From an uncultured Dehalococcoidia bacterium (lineage in GTDB: Bacteria; Chloroflexota; Dehalococcoidia; Lucifugimonadales; CATQGZ01): a DNA stretch of 64,000 bases. Where the stretch lies: assembly GCA_958295685.1 (NCBI GenBank), contig OY282365.1:1798001-1862000 (forward strand), in the 5' to 3' direction. Both the position numbers and the translations under genes were made by a program. This document shows, in pieces, positions 34,680 to 42,638 of the stretch (within the stretch, counting starts at the first letter, position 1; each line of letters opens with the position of its first letter). The notes under the pieces are model-generated. The model ran no database searches, had not been told where the DNA came from, and worked only from the letters and a program-made list of their open reading frames with translations.

Positions 34680-35600
34680 CTACACCCGCGCGAATTTCTG
34701 GAGGGCCTTCTTCGCGCCGACCTCGGCGACGTAGAGGTCTCCACGCGAGTCCAGCCAGAGGCCGTGGGGAGCGCCCGTCCAGTCGCCGGGGTCTTCGCCC
34801 TTCTTCCCCCAGCGGCCTATGATCGTGCCGTCGAGCTTGACGACTAGGATGCCGCCCATCCCTTCGGCTATGTGCATCACGTCGTCTTCGTCTATCACGG
34901 CGTCGTTGGGGGCCTGCACGTCCTTCCACTCAGTCAGGTAGTTGCCCTCCGGGTCGAAGACCTGGCATCGCATGTTCTCCCTGTCCTGGACATACGACAG
35001 GTCGTTCCTGTCGACCGTTATGTCGTGGGGCAGGTTGAACTCGCCCGGGCCATTGCCGGGGGTGCCAGTCACATTGCCGAAGACTTCTCTCTGGTAGTAG
35101 ACGGGGTCGCCTTTGCCCCAGGAGAAGAGCAGTTCGCCGCCGGGCGAGAACCTGTGGCAGCGGTTCTGCTGATAGCCGTCGGACACGTAGATGTCTCCAG
35201 AGGTTGACTGAACGGCACGGGTCGGCGACCGGAAGGGCATGCCCGGCTCTCCCTCCTCGTTACGGACGCCCAAGGTCATGAGGAGAGCGCCGTCCGTGTC
35301 GAACTTGGTCACCGTGTGGTCCCCCGCGTCCGTGTGTAACACCTCGTCGGCGGGGCTGATCCACAGTCCGTGGCAGACACTGAACAGCTGCTCGCCCCAA
35401 GAGCGGAGATAGTTTCCGTCCCTGTCGAAGACTAGGATGACCCCCGTTTGGCTCTCCGCGGTCTGGGAGGTGCGCACGGCCACGTAGACGCGGTCCTGCG
35501 AGTCCGTGGCCACGTCGGACGCCACCCCGTCGACGGGCCATTCCCCCCACCCCTCCACAACCTCGTACCTGTAGTCGCCTGTACCTACGCGCGTCGGCAT
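34680..35600 (-). CDS. NHL-repeat / six-bladed beta-propeller protein
   Basis: The 306-residue protein consists of NHL-type blades, for example DVATDSQDRVYVAVRTS, ILVFDRDGNYLRSWGEQ, GLWISPADEVLHTDAGDH, PHDITVDRNDLSYVQDREN and GLWLDSRGDLYVAEVG, each pairing a D-x-x-G turn with a W-G end. It resembles peptidyl-alpha-hydroxyglycine-lyase-like propellers. No signal peptide is visible, so it is probably cytoplasmic. It is followed at 10 bp spacing, on the upstream side, by an epimerase gene; the four minus-strand genes from 34.7 to 38.1 kb probably form a functional group. Ligand unknown. Confidence 0.82.
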   Translation of the reverse strand: MPTRVGTGDYRYEVVEGWGEWPVDGVASDVATDSQDRVYVAVRTSQTAESQTGVILVFDRDGNYLRSWGEQLFSVCHGLWISPADEVLHTDAGDHTVTKFDTDGALLMTLGVRNEEGEPGMPFRSPTRAVQSTSGDIYVSDGYQQNRCHRFSPGGELLFSWGKGDPVYYQREVFGNVTGTPGNGPGEFNLPHDITVDRNDLSYVQDRENMRCQVFDPEGNYLTEWKDVQAPNDAVIDEDDVMHIAEGMGGILVVKLDGTIIGRWGKKGEDPGDWTGAPHGLWLDSRGDLYVAEVGAKKALQKFARV

Positions 35601-35610
35601 CGAGCCTCTC

Positions 35611-36372
35611 CTATCGCCACTGCTCCGCGTCGCCGCGGGGCTGATATCCGATGGACCTGCGTGAGTCGCTTATGTCCCAGAAGCGCCATGTGTTGTCTGA
35701 GACTCCGTAGAACACGGCGAATCCTACATCATTGGGAGCCTCGACGCATCTTTCGAAGAGATGGACGGCGTCTCGGTGGGTGAGCAGGGTAGCAAAGTTG
35801 CGCTGTCCCTCCGGCCGTCCGGATCTGTTGAGGGTGCCGATTCTCAGGCAGATGACCGACAGGCCGAACCTGTCGTGGTAGTAGCGGCCGGCGGCCTCGC
35901 CGAAGGCCTTGGCGACGCCGTACGGACTGTCCGGGCGGACTGGCATATCCGGCGTGAGGAGGGGAATCTTCGAGGGGTCGAGGCCGTCGTACCTGCCTGC
36001 GACGACGTCGGCGTAGGGGCGATCGCGCTCGTACATGCCGGTGACGTGATTCGAGCTGGCGTAGACGAGCCGCCGCACTCCGGCCCTGCGGGCCGCCTCG
36101 AGCGCGTTGAAGGTGGACGGCAGGTTGTTCTCGTATATGCGGCCCCAGGGCGTCGCGGTGGGCGCGTGGGCGGCCAGGTCGATCACGACGTCCTTTCCCT
36201 CGAAGGCGGGCCTGACGGCCTCAGTGTCGGTCATGCTCCCCTGGAGGTGGTCGCCCTCCAGGGGCCTGACATCCAGTGTGCCGAGCGTGTATCTGCCCGA
36301 CAGCCCGGCCCGCAGGACGCTGCCCACGAGACCCGCCGCGCCGGTGATGAGGACTCTCTTTCTGTCGGTCAT
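35611..36372 (-). CDS. NAD-dependent epimerase/dehydratase, uronate-dehydrogenase-like
   Basis: The 253-residue extended-type SDR has VLITGAAGLVGSVLRAGL (residues 6-23) for NAD binding, VIDLAAHAPT, the catalytic region VYASSNHVTGMYE and YGVAKAFGEAAGRYY, where Tyr and Lys are the YxxxK pair. SVICLRIGTLN and the short length match uronate-dehydrogenase-like SDRs, which oxidise uronic acids to aldarolactones. Exact substrate is unknown. It sits between a PIG-L deacetylase and a beta-propeller gene, so a sugar-related pathway is plausible. Confidence 0.82.
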   Translation of the reverse strand: MTDRKRVLITGAAGLVGSVLRAGLSGRYTLGTLDVRPLEGDHLQGSMTDTEAVRPAFEGKDVVIDLAAHAPTATPWGRIYENNLPSTFNALEAARRAGVRRLVYASSNHVTGMYERDRPYADVVAGRYDGLDPSKIPLLTPDMPVRPDSPYGVAKAFGEAAGRYYHDRFGLSVICLRIGTLNRSGRPEGQRNFATLLTHRDAVHLFERCVEAPNDVGFAVFYGVSDNTWRFWDISDSRRSIGYQPRGDAEQWR

Positions 36373-36438
36373 CGATCCGTTGTGTACAGGCAGCGGATGT
36401 CCCAGAGCGTGTACATGAGGAGTCCTGGCTCCGCAGGC

Positions 36439-37302
36439 CTAATCGACCGGGATTCGGTAGGAGTAGCGGGCCATCCTCTCGTGGTCAGACGAGCGGGCCG
36501 CCCTCGCGGAGTACTCGGACACAGGCAGGTAGTAGTGGGTCTCGCCCCTGTCCGCTATGAAGCCCTCCGCGTAGGCCACTCCCCCCGCTGTCCCGAACGC
36601 CCCGTCGTTCGTCTCGATGCGTTTCCTGGCGTATGCGCCGCCGTATCCCTGGCTCACGAGGCAGTCCAGGGACGCCAGCTTCTTGTCCACGACGTCGGTG
36701 ATGTCCACGAACACGTCGTTGTAGTATCCGCCCTCGGAATCCCAGACGCTCCGTCTCAGCGAGGCGGCGCCTGAGCCGAAGAAGAGGGTGCGAGCGACGG
36801 ACGCCGGGGGGTTGCTGTCTCCGGGGTCGACGCCCGAGGCCACCCTGATGGCGTGGAGCGCCGTCTGGCCCGCGACGGCGTGCGGATTGGTCAGCGCGTC
36901 CTGCTCCTTGGGGTAGTGTGTCAGCACGATGTCCGGCCTGATCCTGCGGATCAGGCGCGCGAGTCTTTTGACGGTCTCCTCGTTCACCAGGAGCACGGCG
37001 TCGTCGGCACCCAGGAAGTGGATGTCCTCGAATCCCAGTATCCGCCCTGCTCTGCGGACCTCCTCAGCCTTGACCTCGGCCCGTTCGGCCATCAGGGCCG
37101 TCAGTTCGCGGCTGCCGGGTATCTCCTGACGGTGGAACATGGAGTCGCTGATCACCTTGTCGTGGACCCTGGCGCCGTGAGTGAGCACCACGCAGGCGAC
37201 GTAGTCGCCCCTGGCGGCGTGGTGGGCCATCGTGCCACCGGACTGGTCGAACACGTCGGCGGGGTGAGCCCCGATTGACACTATACGCAGCGGCTCGGTC
37301 AT
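36439..37302 (-). CDS. PIG-L family deacetylase with altered HPDD motif
   Basis: The 287-residue protein has the LmbE/PIG-L fold: SIGAHPADVFDQSGGTMAHH at residues 9-28, LGFEDIHFLGADD, IRRIRPDIVLTHYP and the third-ligand region NPHAVAG. Family members remove an acetyl group from N-acetylglucosamine-type sugars using zinc held by His, Asp and His. The usual AHPDD reads AHPAD here, so the first Asp, normally the general base, is Ala and only the second remains. The enzyme may use a different base or have changed activity. It is 66 bp upstream of the epimerase gene. Confidence 0.82.
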   Translation of the reverse strand: MTEPLRIVSIGAHPADVFDQSGGTMAHHAARGDYVACVVLTHGARVHDKVISDSMFHRQEIPGSRELTALMAERAEVKAEEVRRAGRILGFEDIHFLGADDAVLLVNEETVKRLARLIRRIRPDIVLTHYPKEQDALTNPHAVAGQTALHAIRVASGVDPGDSNPPASVARTLFFGSGAASLRRSVWDSEGGYYNDVFVDITDVVDKKLASLDCLVSQGYGGAYARKRIETNDGAFGTAGGVAYAEGFIADRGETHYYLPVSEYSARAARSSDHERMARYSYRIPVD

Positions 37303-37384
37303 TCCCTGCTCCTTCTCAGGCGGCTAGGTCAACGCCACAGGACGCCCCTGAGCCTGCCGGCTGAGCGGCGTCGCACAAGAAACG

Positions 37385-38071
37385 CTAATTGCGGTACACG
37401 CGGCACACGGCGTCGGACTTGGCGTCGCAGTACCACATGCCGCCCCGCCAGATCGTGAGGCCGTGCGGCTCCGGGCTGCCCTCGGGCAGCTCGTGCGCGT
37501 CCATCCGGTCGCCGGTGTCGACGTCGTACTTGACGATCACCGCGTCGGAGGGGTGCGAGACCCACAGGCCCTCGCCGTCCCAAGCGACGCCGTGCGCCCT
37601 CGGAAGCTGCATCTCGAACCTCTTGGCCACCGACCAGTCCCTAGTGTCCAGGAGGTCCATGAGCTTGGCCTCGTGCCTGGCGGCCCATATCTTGCCTCCC
37701 GCTACCCACTCCAGGCCGTGCAGGCGGCCCTCCATCGGAAGCTGGAACGCCTCCAGTGTCTTGCCTGTCTTGGGGCTGACCCGCAGTATCCAGAAGCCTT
37801 CGCGGTCGTTCGGTCTGGGGGCGCGACCCCGCAGGCCGCCGTTCAGGGCGACCCACAGCCATCCGCCTCCGTATCCCAGCCCGCTGCTGTTTCCGGAGTC
37901 GGTCATTATCCGCCTGATGACCTTCCCCGTCTCGTCCACCAGATAGGCGTCGTCCAGGTGCTGGTCGATCAGCCAGAGTCCATCGGGCGACCCTGTCATG
38001 CCGTTGGGCCTAGGCGCGGGGGACTCGAACGCGGTTTCGACACGGGACTTGCTCTTTATGGTGGTGACCAT
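37385..38071 (-). CDS. beta-propeller-fold protein, second copy in cluster
   Basis: The 228-residue protein has repeated propeller-like strands such as GSPDGLWLIDQHLDDAYLVD, GYGGGWLWVALNG, GVAWDGEGLWVSHPSD and GLTIWRGGMWYCDAKSD. The pattern G-x-x-W-D/G-G-x-L-W recurs about five times. The start at 38071 is chosen because GGAGGG lies 6-7 nt upstream; a longer frame would reach the intergenic repeat. No signal peptide is seen. It is not closely similar to the NHL protein at 34680-35600. Ligand and function are unknown, but co-location with the PIG-L and epimerase genes suggests a common pathway. Confidence 0.75.
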   Translation of the reverse strand: MVTTIKSKSRVETAFESPAPRPNGMTGSPDGLWLIDQHLDDAYLVDETGKVIRRIMTDSGNSSGLGYGGGWLWVALNGGLRGRAPRPNDREGFWILRVSPKTGKTLEAFQLPMEGRLHGLEWVAGGKIWAARHEAKLMDLLDTRDWSVAKRFEMQLPRAHGVAWDGEGLWVSHPSDAVIVKYDVDTGDRMDAHELPEGSPEPHGLTIWRGGMWYCDAKSDAVCRVYRN

Positions 38072-38149
38072 CGGCAACCCTCCTTGAGGTTTGGTCGAGG
38101 CGGCACCCATTATAGCAGAGCGCGGCTGTAGGACGAGTCGGATGGGTTT

Positions 38150-38217
38150 CCCCACCCGCCCACCCATTTGGAAACTGGGGGCAAAGCCCCCAGACCCCCT
38201 TGCCAGAGGGGAGAACC
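38150..38217. repeat. G+C-rich double-hairpin intergenic repeat, copy 4
   Basis: CCCCACCCGCCCACCCATTT leads into the perfect hairpin CTGGGGGC-AAA-GCCCCCAG (38175-38193) and the CCCCCTTGCCAGAGGGG hairpin ending GAGAACC. The stretch from 38218 to 38416 shows no gene or further repeat and must contain the promoter of the cyclophilin gene, but no boxes are convincing. Confidence 0.72.
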
Positions 38218-38416
38218 TCTCTGGACTCCCCTTTTAGAAGATTGTTCGAAGTGGCTCGCCCTTTTCCTAGCTGGATCAGAGCGTCTGACTTGGGGAGCCC
38301 CTTTCAGGTCTCACGAAGCCTGAACGGTTACGGTTGCCGCGACAACCTGGCGCGAAGTCGGGTCGGAATGTAGAATCGCTCTCGGATTCGACACCAGACA
38401 GGGAGGGGGCGAGAGC

Positions 38417-39079
38417 ATGTTCTGCAGACGATTGGGTACGGCGCTCCTGACGACGGTTGGGGCGCTCGCCCTGGCCGCCTGCGGCTCCGACGACAACGGC
38501 GCCGAGCCGTCGGGCCCCAGGCAGTACAGCGCTCCGCCGTCGATCACGATCGACGGCGACAAGAAGTACACAGCGACCTTCCGTATGGCCGGGGGCAGCA
38601 GCTTCGTCGTCGAGTTGTTCGCCGGGGAGGCGCTGAAGACGGTGAACAACTTCGTCTTCCTGGCCCGCGAGGGGTTCTACGACGGGGTGACCTTCCACCG
38701 GGTGATCCCAGGCTTCATGGCACAGACCGGCGACCCGACCGGCACGGGGACGGGGGGCCCGGGATACAGGTTCGAGGACGAGTTCAGCCCGGCGCTCAGC
38801 CACGACGGTCCCGGGATACTGTCGATGGCGAACGCGGGAGGGGTGGACACCAACGGCAGCCAGTTCTTCATAACGTTCGTCCCGACGCCGTTCCTGGATC
38901 CGTTCGAGGCTGACGGAAGCCCCAAGAAGTGTGCCGAGAGCGGCGTCTCGTGTCACCTGGTCTTCGGCCGCGTCGTCGAGGGGATGGACGTCGTGAGCGG
39001 CATCACGCCCCGCGACCCGTCCACTGCGTCCGGGCCGGGCGACGTCATATCGTCGATCACGATTGAAGAGAGCGAATAG
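38417..39079 (+). CDS. exported cyclophilin-type peptidyl-prolyl isomerase lipoprotein
   Basis: The 220-residue protein begins with a lipoprotein signal peptide (LGTALLTTVGALALAACGSD, lipobox ALAAC) and a short linker, followed by a cyclophilin domain. FHRVIPGFMAQTGDPTGTG (about 94-112) carries the catalytic Arg and the Gln, and MANAG..TNGSQFFIT (about 136-154) supplies the substrate pocket. It probably helps fold secreted proteins outside the cytoplasmic membrane. An insertion PKKCAESGVSCH contains two Cys that could form a disulfide. It is convergent with the gene at 39160 and separated from it by a hairpin. Confidence 0.9.
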   Translation: MFCRRLGTALLTTVGALALAACGSDDNGAEPSGPRQYSAPPSITIDGDKKYTATFRMAGGSSFVVELFAGEALKTVNNFVFLAREGFYDGVTFHRVIPGFMAQTGDPTGTGTGGPGYRFEDEFSPALSHDGPGILSMANAGGVDTNGSQFFITFVPTPFLDPFEADGSPKKCAESGVSCHLVFGRVVEGMDVVSGITPRDPSTASGPGDVISSITIEESE

Positions 39080-39087
39080 CAGGGACC

Positions 39088-39115
39088 CGTCATTCCGGCG
39101 AGGACCGGAATGACG
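39088..39115. repeat. perfect hairpin between convergent genes
   Basis: CGTCATTCCGG-CGAGGA-CCGGAATGACG is an 11-bp perfect stem with a 6-nt loop, 8 bp after the cyclophilin stop and 45 bp from the end of the convergent surface-protein gene. It lacks a U-tract. Related tail sequence (GGGATGACGGTTGTTCGAGGG) appears at 43244-43265, so it is part of a dispersed repeat that may also serve as a bidirectional terminator. Confidence 0.6.
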
Positions 39116-39159
39116 GTTGTTCAAGGGTCTCCCTGAGCGGGGGTGAGTTCCCTCCTGTG

Positions 39160-41292
39160 CTAGGCGTCTGCTGACGCGCCCGTATCGGGCAGCGGAGAGG
39201 TCTGGAAGCTGTACAGTCTGCCTCCGCTCCCTATCCAGGCCTGTTCCTCGACGATGGCCTCACCCACCAACGGCTGGCTGTTTATCCTGATGGTCGGCGC
39301 GTCCTGTCGACGGGTTATGCCGACCCGATTGCGCCAGAACCTGAAGGTTACTCCCTCCAGTCCCTGAACGGCGGTCGCCTTGCCGGGGAGCGTGTCCCGC
39401 AGAAACGACGTCAGGGGGTTTCGCCTGACAGCGGAGAAGTCGACGACCAGCTTGTTCCGGTCGTCGTACAGGAAGCCGTAAGGCCGCGGCAGGCTCATTC
39501 GCAGCAAGGCTCCGCCGATCACTATCATGGCGACGGCACCCAACCCGGCTACCGCCCATTCCCAGGGGAAGCTAGAGGGCTCCTCTGTCTCCGGGTCGGG
39601 CGTGACCACCTGAGACACTGCGGCGGGAGCGGGGGGCGCTTGTGCCGCCACCGGCTGCCGACGTGGAGAGAGCGGCGGCGGCAACACCGGCACCACAAAC
39701 GAGTCTGTGCTGAACACGTACTGCCTGTCCGCGTACTCCGTCTCCAGGTGGAAGATGAGCGTGTGGCCGCCCGGTTCCTCCGACGTGAAGAACACGTCGT
39801 ACAGCCAGGCCCGGTTCGAGGAGACGAGCTCGCGGGGCTTCACTTCCAACGCGCCTTTTCGTCTGGCGTTGGAGGACATCGAGGAGACGATGGCGTCTAC
39901 GGGAACGGCATAGGGCTGGCCGTCTACGTTCACTTCGAGCCTCGCCACTGCGGTCCTCTCGCCGGGCCGCAGGTCGTCAGTCGGCAGCGTGATCAGGTCG
40001 ATCACGGGGAATGCCTGGGAGACGATGGTGGATTCGGAGGTTATCCGGTGGTCGTACTCGGGCCAGTGGAGATCGAGCCGGGCCAGGTGTTCGCCGGCTT
40101 GGGATATGGCCGAGACGGTCGCCGAGAAGAATCCGTCCCCCGCGGCCAGGTCGCCATCCCTGCCCTCGTCGTTGAGTTCGTAGGTGACGGGGCTGCTCTC
40201 CGGGGATGAGATGACCGCACTGACTTTCACTCCCTCCAGGGCGGCTCTCTGTCCCCTGTCTCTGACAGACGCGATGAGGATCGTCGGACGGCCCACAGGG
40301 ACCGCCCCCATCTGCTCTAGGCCGATGCTGTATTTGTTGAGCGTGGACTGCCAGATTGAGACGTTGCCGTCGATTCCCTGGACGTCCACTTTCCAGCGTC
40401 CGGGCGCTGGGTCGGAGAGGCGCCAGATGACCACGTGAGGCGTCTCGATCACCGACGGGGAGGAGCGGTCTCCGGCGGAAGCCTCGAGGCCCAGCGGGTT
40501 GCTGAGCCTCAGCGAGCCGTGAGCGGACTGCTTGAAGAACAGTATGGTCGCCTCGTCGGTGCCGGGCGCGATGGTAACGAAAGAGGTCAGCACCGTGTCC
40601 AGGTCGGCCACGTCTTCGCTGACCACGTCGAGGGAGCCTCTGGCGTCCGTGGTGAGCACGTTGTCCGAGAGAGACGCCAGGCCGTCGGGTACGGACAGTT
40701 CGAAGGTCGTCCCGCCCGAGTGCAGGGACAGGTCTCGAAGGTCGGCGGCGACATCGGCAGAGCTTCCCGGGAGGCTGAGTCCGACGATGGGCCACCCGTT
40801 CTGGGCGAGCAGCCCGACTATCGGGCCCGGGGCGTCCGCCAGTTCGGAGAGGTCGGGCTGGGACGAGCCGCCCGTGACGAGGTATACCGTGGATCCCTGG
40901 GCAGCGCCCTCGTCCGAGAGGTAGTTGTAGACGCGAGCCAGGGCGTCGGCGAACTTCCAGTGCCCCGATACCGGTGGAGACGTCAGTTCGCGGTTGAGTC
41001 TCGACTTGAACACCGTGAACCTCTGGTCTTCAGGAAGCATCGGGCCCAGCATCTCGCTTGGGTCATCCGCGTTGACGTACATGAAGAAGTGGTCGCTTCG
41101 CAGGACGGACACGAGGCCCACCAGCGACTCGACGAGGTCGGCGCCGCCGCTCGTCCTCCCGACCGAGTCGCGGTCCACCACTAGGACGACCATCTCCGGC
41201 GGCCCGGCGGCGCGCACCGGCGCGGACTGACTGACGAGACCGGCCATCAGCATGACCGCCAGAACCGAGACCAGCAACTTTATTCTGAGCAT
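39160..41292 (-). CDS. secreted von Willebrand-like / choice-of-anchor membrane protein
   Basis: The 710-residue protein has a signal peptide (IKLLVSVLAVMLMAGLVSQS), then a vWA-like region (MVVLVVDRDSVG and VYLVTGGSSQPD, without a full DxSxS metal site). A beta-sandwich middle contains NDEGRDGDLAAGDGFFSATV, the Asp-rich loop typical of choice-of-anchor/extracellular Ig-like domains. A Pro-rich linker near 575-600, a transmembrane helix (WAVAGLGAVAMIVIGGALL, near 610) and a cytoplasmic FHA-like beta domain (IRINSQPLVGEAIVEEQAWI) complete it. The start at 41292 is set by GGGAGG 7 nt upstream. It probably senses or binds something at the surface. Family assignment of each part is by pattern only. 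Confidence 0.7.
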   Translation of the reverse strand: MLRIKLLVSVLAVMLMAGLVSQSAPVRAAGPPEMVVLVVDRDSVGRTSGGADLVESLVGLVSVLRSDHFFMYVNADDPSEMLGPMLPEDQRFTVFKSRLNRELTSPPVSGHWKFADALARVYNYLSDEGAAQGSTVYLVTGGSSQPDLSELADAPGPIVGLLAQNGWPIVGLSLPGSSADVAADLRDLSLHSGGTTFELSVPDGLASLSDNVLTTDARGSLDVVSEDVADLDTVLTSFVTIAPGTDEATILFFKQSAHGSLRLSNPLGLEASAGDRSSPSVIETPHVVIWRLSDPAPGRWKVDVQGIDGNVSIWQSTLNKYSIGLEQMGAVPVGRPTILIASVRDRGQRAALEGVKVSAVISSPESSPVTYELNDEGRDGDLAAGDGFFSATVSAISQAGEHLARLDLHWPEYDHRITSESTIVSQAFPVIDLITLPTDDLRPGERTAVARLEVNVDGQPYAVPVDAIVSSMSSNARRKGALEVKPRELVSSNRAWLYDVFFTSEEPGGHTLIFHLETEYADRQYVFSTDSFVVPVLPPPLSPRRQPVAAQAPPAPAAVSQVVTPDPETEEPSSFPWEWAVAGLGAVAMIVIGGALLRMSLPRPYGFLYDDRNKLVVDFSAVRRNPLTSFLRDTLPGKATAVQGLEGVTFRFWRNRVGITRRQDAPTIRINSQPLVGEAIVEEQAWIGSGGRLYSFQTSPLPDTGASADA

Positions 41293-41363
41293 CACATTCC
41301 TCCCATTGATATAGAATTGTCCAAGGGAGAGGCTCGGACAGTCAACGATAACTGGGCACTGTT

Positions 41364-41690
41364 TTGTACTTGTATGAGAAAGTGGGCCGTCTGCGGCTGC
41401 TCTTGGCGGCGCTTTTCCTGGCGCCCGGCGCGCTGGCCGCGTCATGCGGTGACGACGTTCGAAGCGTCCGCGGGCTGGTCGTAGAGGTCGTGCCTGCTTC
41501 GCTGGCGGTCGTGGACACGGTGACGGTCGAGGACGAGGATCTGGTCATCTGGAGCATTGACGGTGGTGGGAAGCGGTTCGAGGGTTTCACGCCGTCACAT
41601 CTCCGGGAGCACATGGCTCAGGGCCTGCCGGTAACGGTTTGGTTCGAGGAACGAGACGGCGTGCTCGTGATGAAGGAGATCAGCGACTAG
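41364..41690 (+). CDS. small exported lipoprotein-like protein
   Basis: About 103-108 residues: an N-terminal hydrophobic stretch (LRLLLAALFLAPGALAASC) ending in a possible lipobox, then a short beta-rich domain (VRGLVVEVVPASLAVVDTVT .. LPVTVWFEERDGVLVMKEI). It resembles small OB-like or DUF5666-like domains but is unassigned. The start is uncertain: TTG 41364 and GTG 41382 are both possible and neither has a good Shine-Dalgarno sequence. It is divergent from the gene at 39160-41292 and its 3' end overlaps that of the convergent gene at 41687 by 4 bp. Confidence 0.55.
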   Translation: MYLYEKVGRLRLLLAALFLAPGALAASCGDDVRSVRGLVVEVVPASLAVVDTVTVEDEDLVIWSIDGGGKRFEGFTPSHLREHMAQGLPVTVWFEERDGVLVMKEISD

Positions 41691-42283
41691 GGCGGCGATT
41701 TCGGCGCGGCAGGGCCGCCGACTCGGGCCGCTCCCCGCTTCCGGAGCGCGCGGGTCGAGCTTCTCCACACAAAGAGTCCCCCTCCGACCAGGACGGCGAT
41801 GGTCCCGACGAAGAGGAGTGTGCCTGACGTCCCCGGGGTCAGCAGCGGGTCGCGGACTTCGAGAGGAACGTCTACCGATGCCCGGCCCAGTCCTGGGCTG
41901 TTCACGTCCACCCTGATAGTCCAGGAGCCTGCCGACTCGAAGGTGATGTTGGCATCATAGTAGAGAGGCTCGTCGGGTGTGTTGAGGGCCCTGGCCTGAT
42001 ATTCGGGCCGACCCGATTCGTCGACGGCGACGAGGACGACCTCCGCATCGGTGACGGGCTGGGGCGTCTCGGCGTTCGAGACGGTCACTGCGAAGTGGAC
42101 GGCGCCGACGGCCGCCTCCTCCGGCAGCACGCCCAGGGCGATCTCATAGGCTCCGCCCGTTCCTCTGAAGATCTCCACCACGCCGCCGTTGGCGTGGGCG
42201 CGTCCGGTGTCCGCAGCCGCGCCCACGACGGCGAGGGCCACGGCGAGGGAGCCCATCCATATCGGTAATCTGAATACGGCCAT
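41687..42283 (-). CDS. secreted FixH/Ig-like protein with C-terminal membrane anchor
   Basis: The 198-residue protein has a signal peptide (LPIWMGSLAVALAVVGAAAD), a beta-sandwich domain (about 35-145; VGAVHFAVTVSNAETPQP, FESAGSWTIRVDV) resembling FixH or YtkA-like domains, then TPGTSGTLLFVGTIAVLVGG as a transmembrane helix and a strongly basic tail. It is probably anchored outside the cytoplasmic membrane. The start at 42283 (AGGA upstream) gives the best signal peptide; a frame seven codons longer exists. Repeat element copy C lies directly upstream in the same orientation and may provide its promoter. Confidence 0.65.
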   Translation of the reverse strand: MAVFRLPIWMGSLAVALAVVGAAADTGRAHANGGVVEIFRGTGGAYEIALGVLPEEAAVGAVHFAVTVSNAETPQPVTDAEVVLVAVDESGRPEYQARALNTPDEPLYYDANITFESAGSWTIRVDVNSPGLGRASVDVPLEVRDPLLTPGTSGTLLFVGTIAVLVGGGLFVWRSSTRALRKRGAARVGGPAAPKSPP

Positions 42284-42448
42284 GATTCCTGTCGTTTCTA
42301 GCACGGCCCCGGCGCGAGCAACGCAGGGGGCCTCCAGGCAGGGCGCCCGCGGCCGGGGCCGGTGCGGGAGATTTTTTTTGCCGAAGTGTCACATTTTAGG
42401 GGCATTTCGTAGCTGAGAGGGCCGATTTTGCCTGACACTTTGTGACAC

Positions 42449-42598
42449 TTATCTGACACTTTTGTGACACTTATCTGACACTTTTGTGACACTTATCTGA
42501 CACTTTTGTGACACTTTTGTGACACTTTGTGACACTTTTGTGACAGGCGCTTCAGGAGTCCTGCGGGCTGGTCGTGGGAGATGGGTTGGCTGTGTCAT
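42449..42598 (-). other. leader-type mini-ORF of element C (49 codons)
   Basis: From ATG 42598 the frame reads MTQPTHLPRP and then array-encoded repeats of T-K-V-S-Q and K-C-Q/H before a TAA at 42449, inside the array. The MTQP start is shared with copies A and B. The conserved CGTAGCTGAG core lies beyond the stop, so it is not translated in this frame. Confidence 0.3.
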
Positions 42599-42604
42599 GG
42601 GTAT

Positions 42605-42633
42605 ACTCTAGCACAGCGGTTCGGGGTTGTCAA
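42605..42633 (-). promoter_or_regulatory. sigma-70-like promoter of element C
   Basis: Minus strand: -35 TTGACA (42633-42628), 17-bp spacer identical to copy B, -10 TAGAGT (42610-42605), then 6 nt to the ATG at 42598. The geometry matches the other three copies exactly. Confidence 0.65.
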
Positions 42634-42638
42634 GGGAT

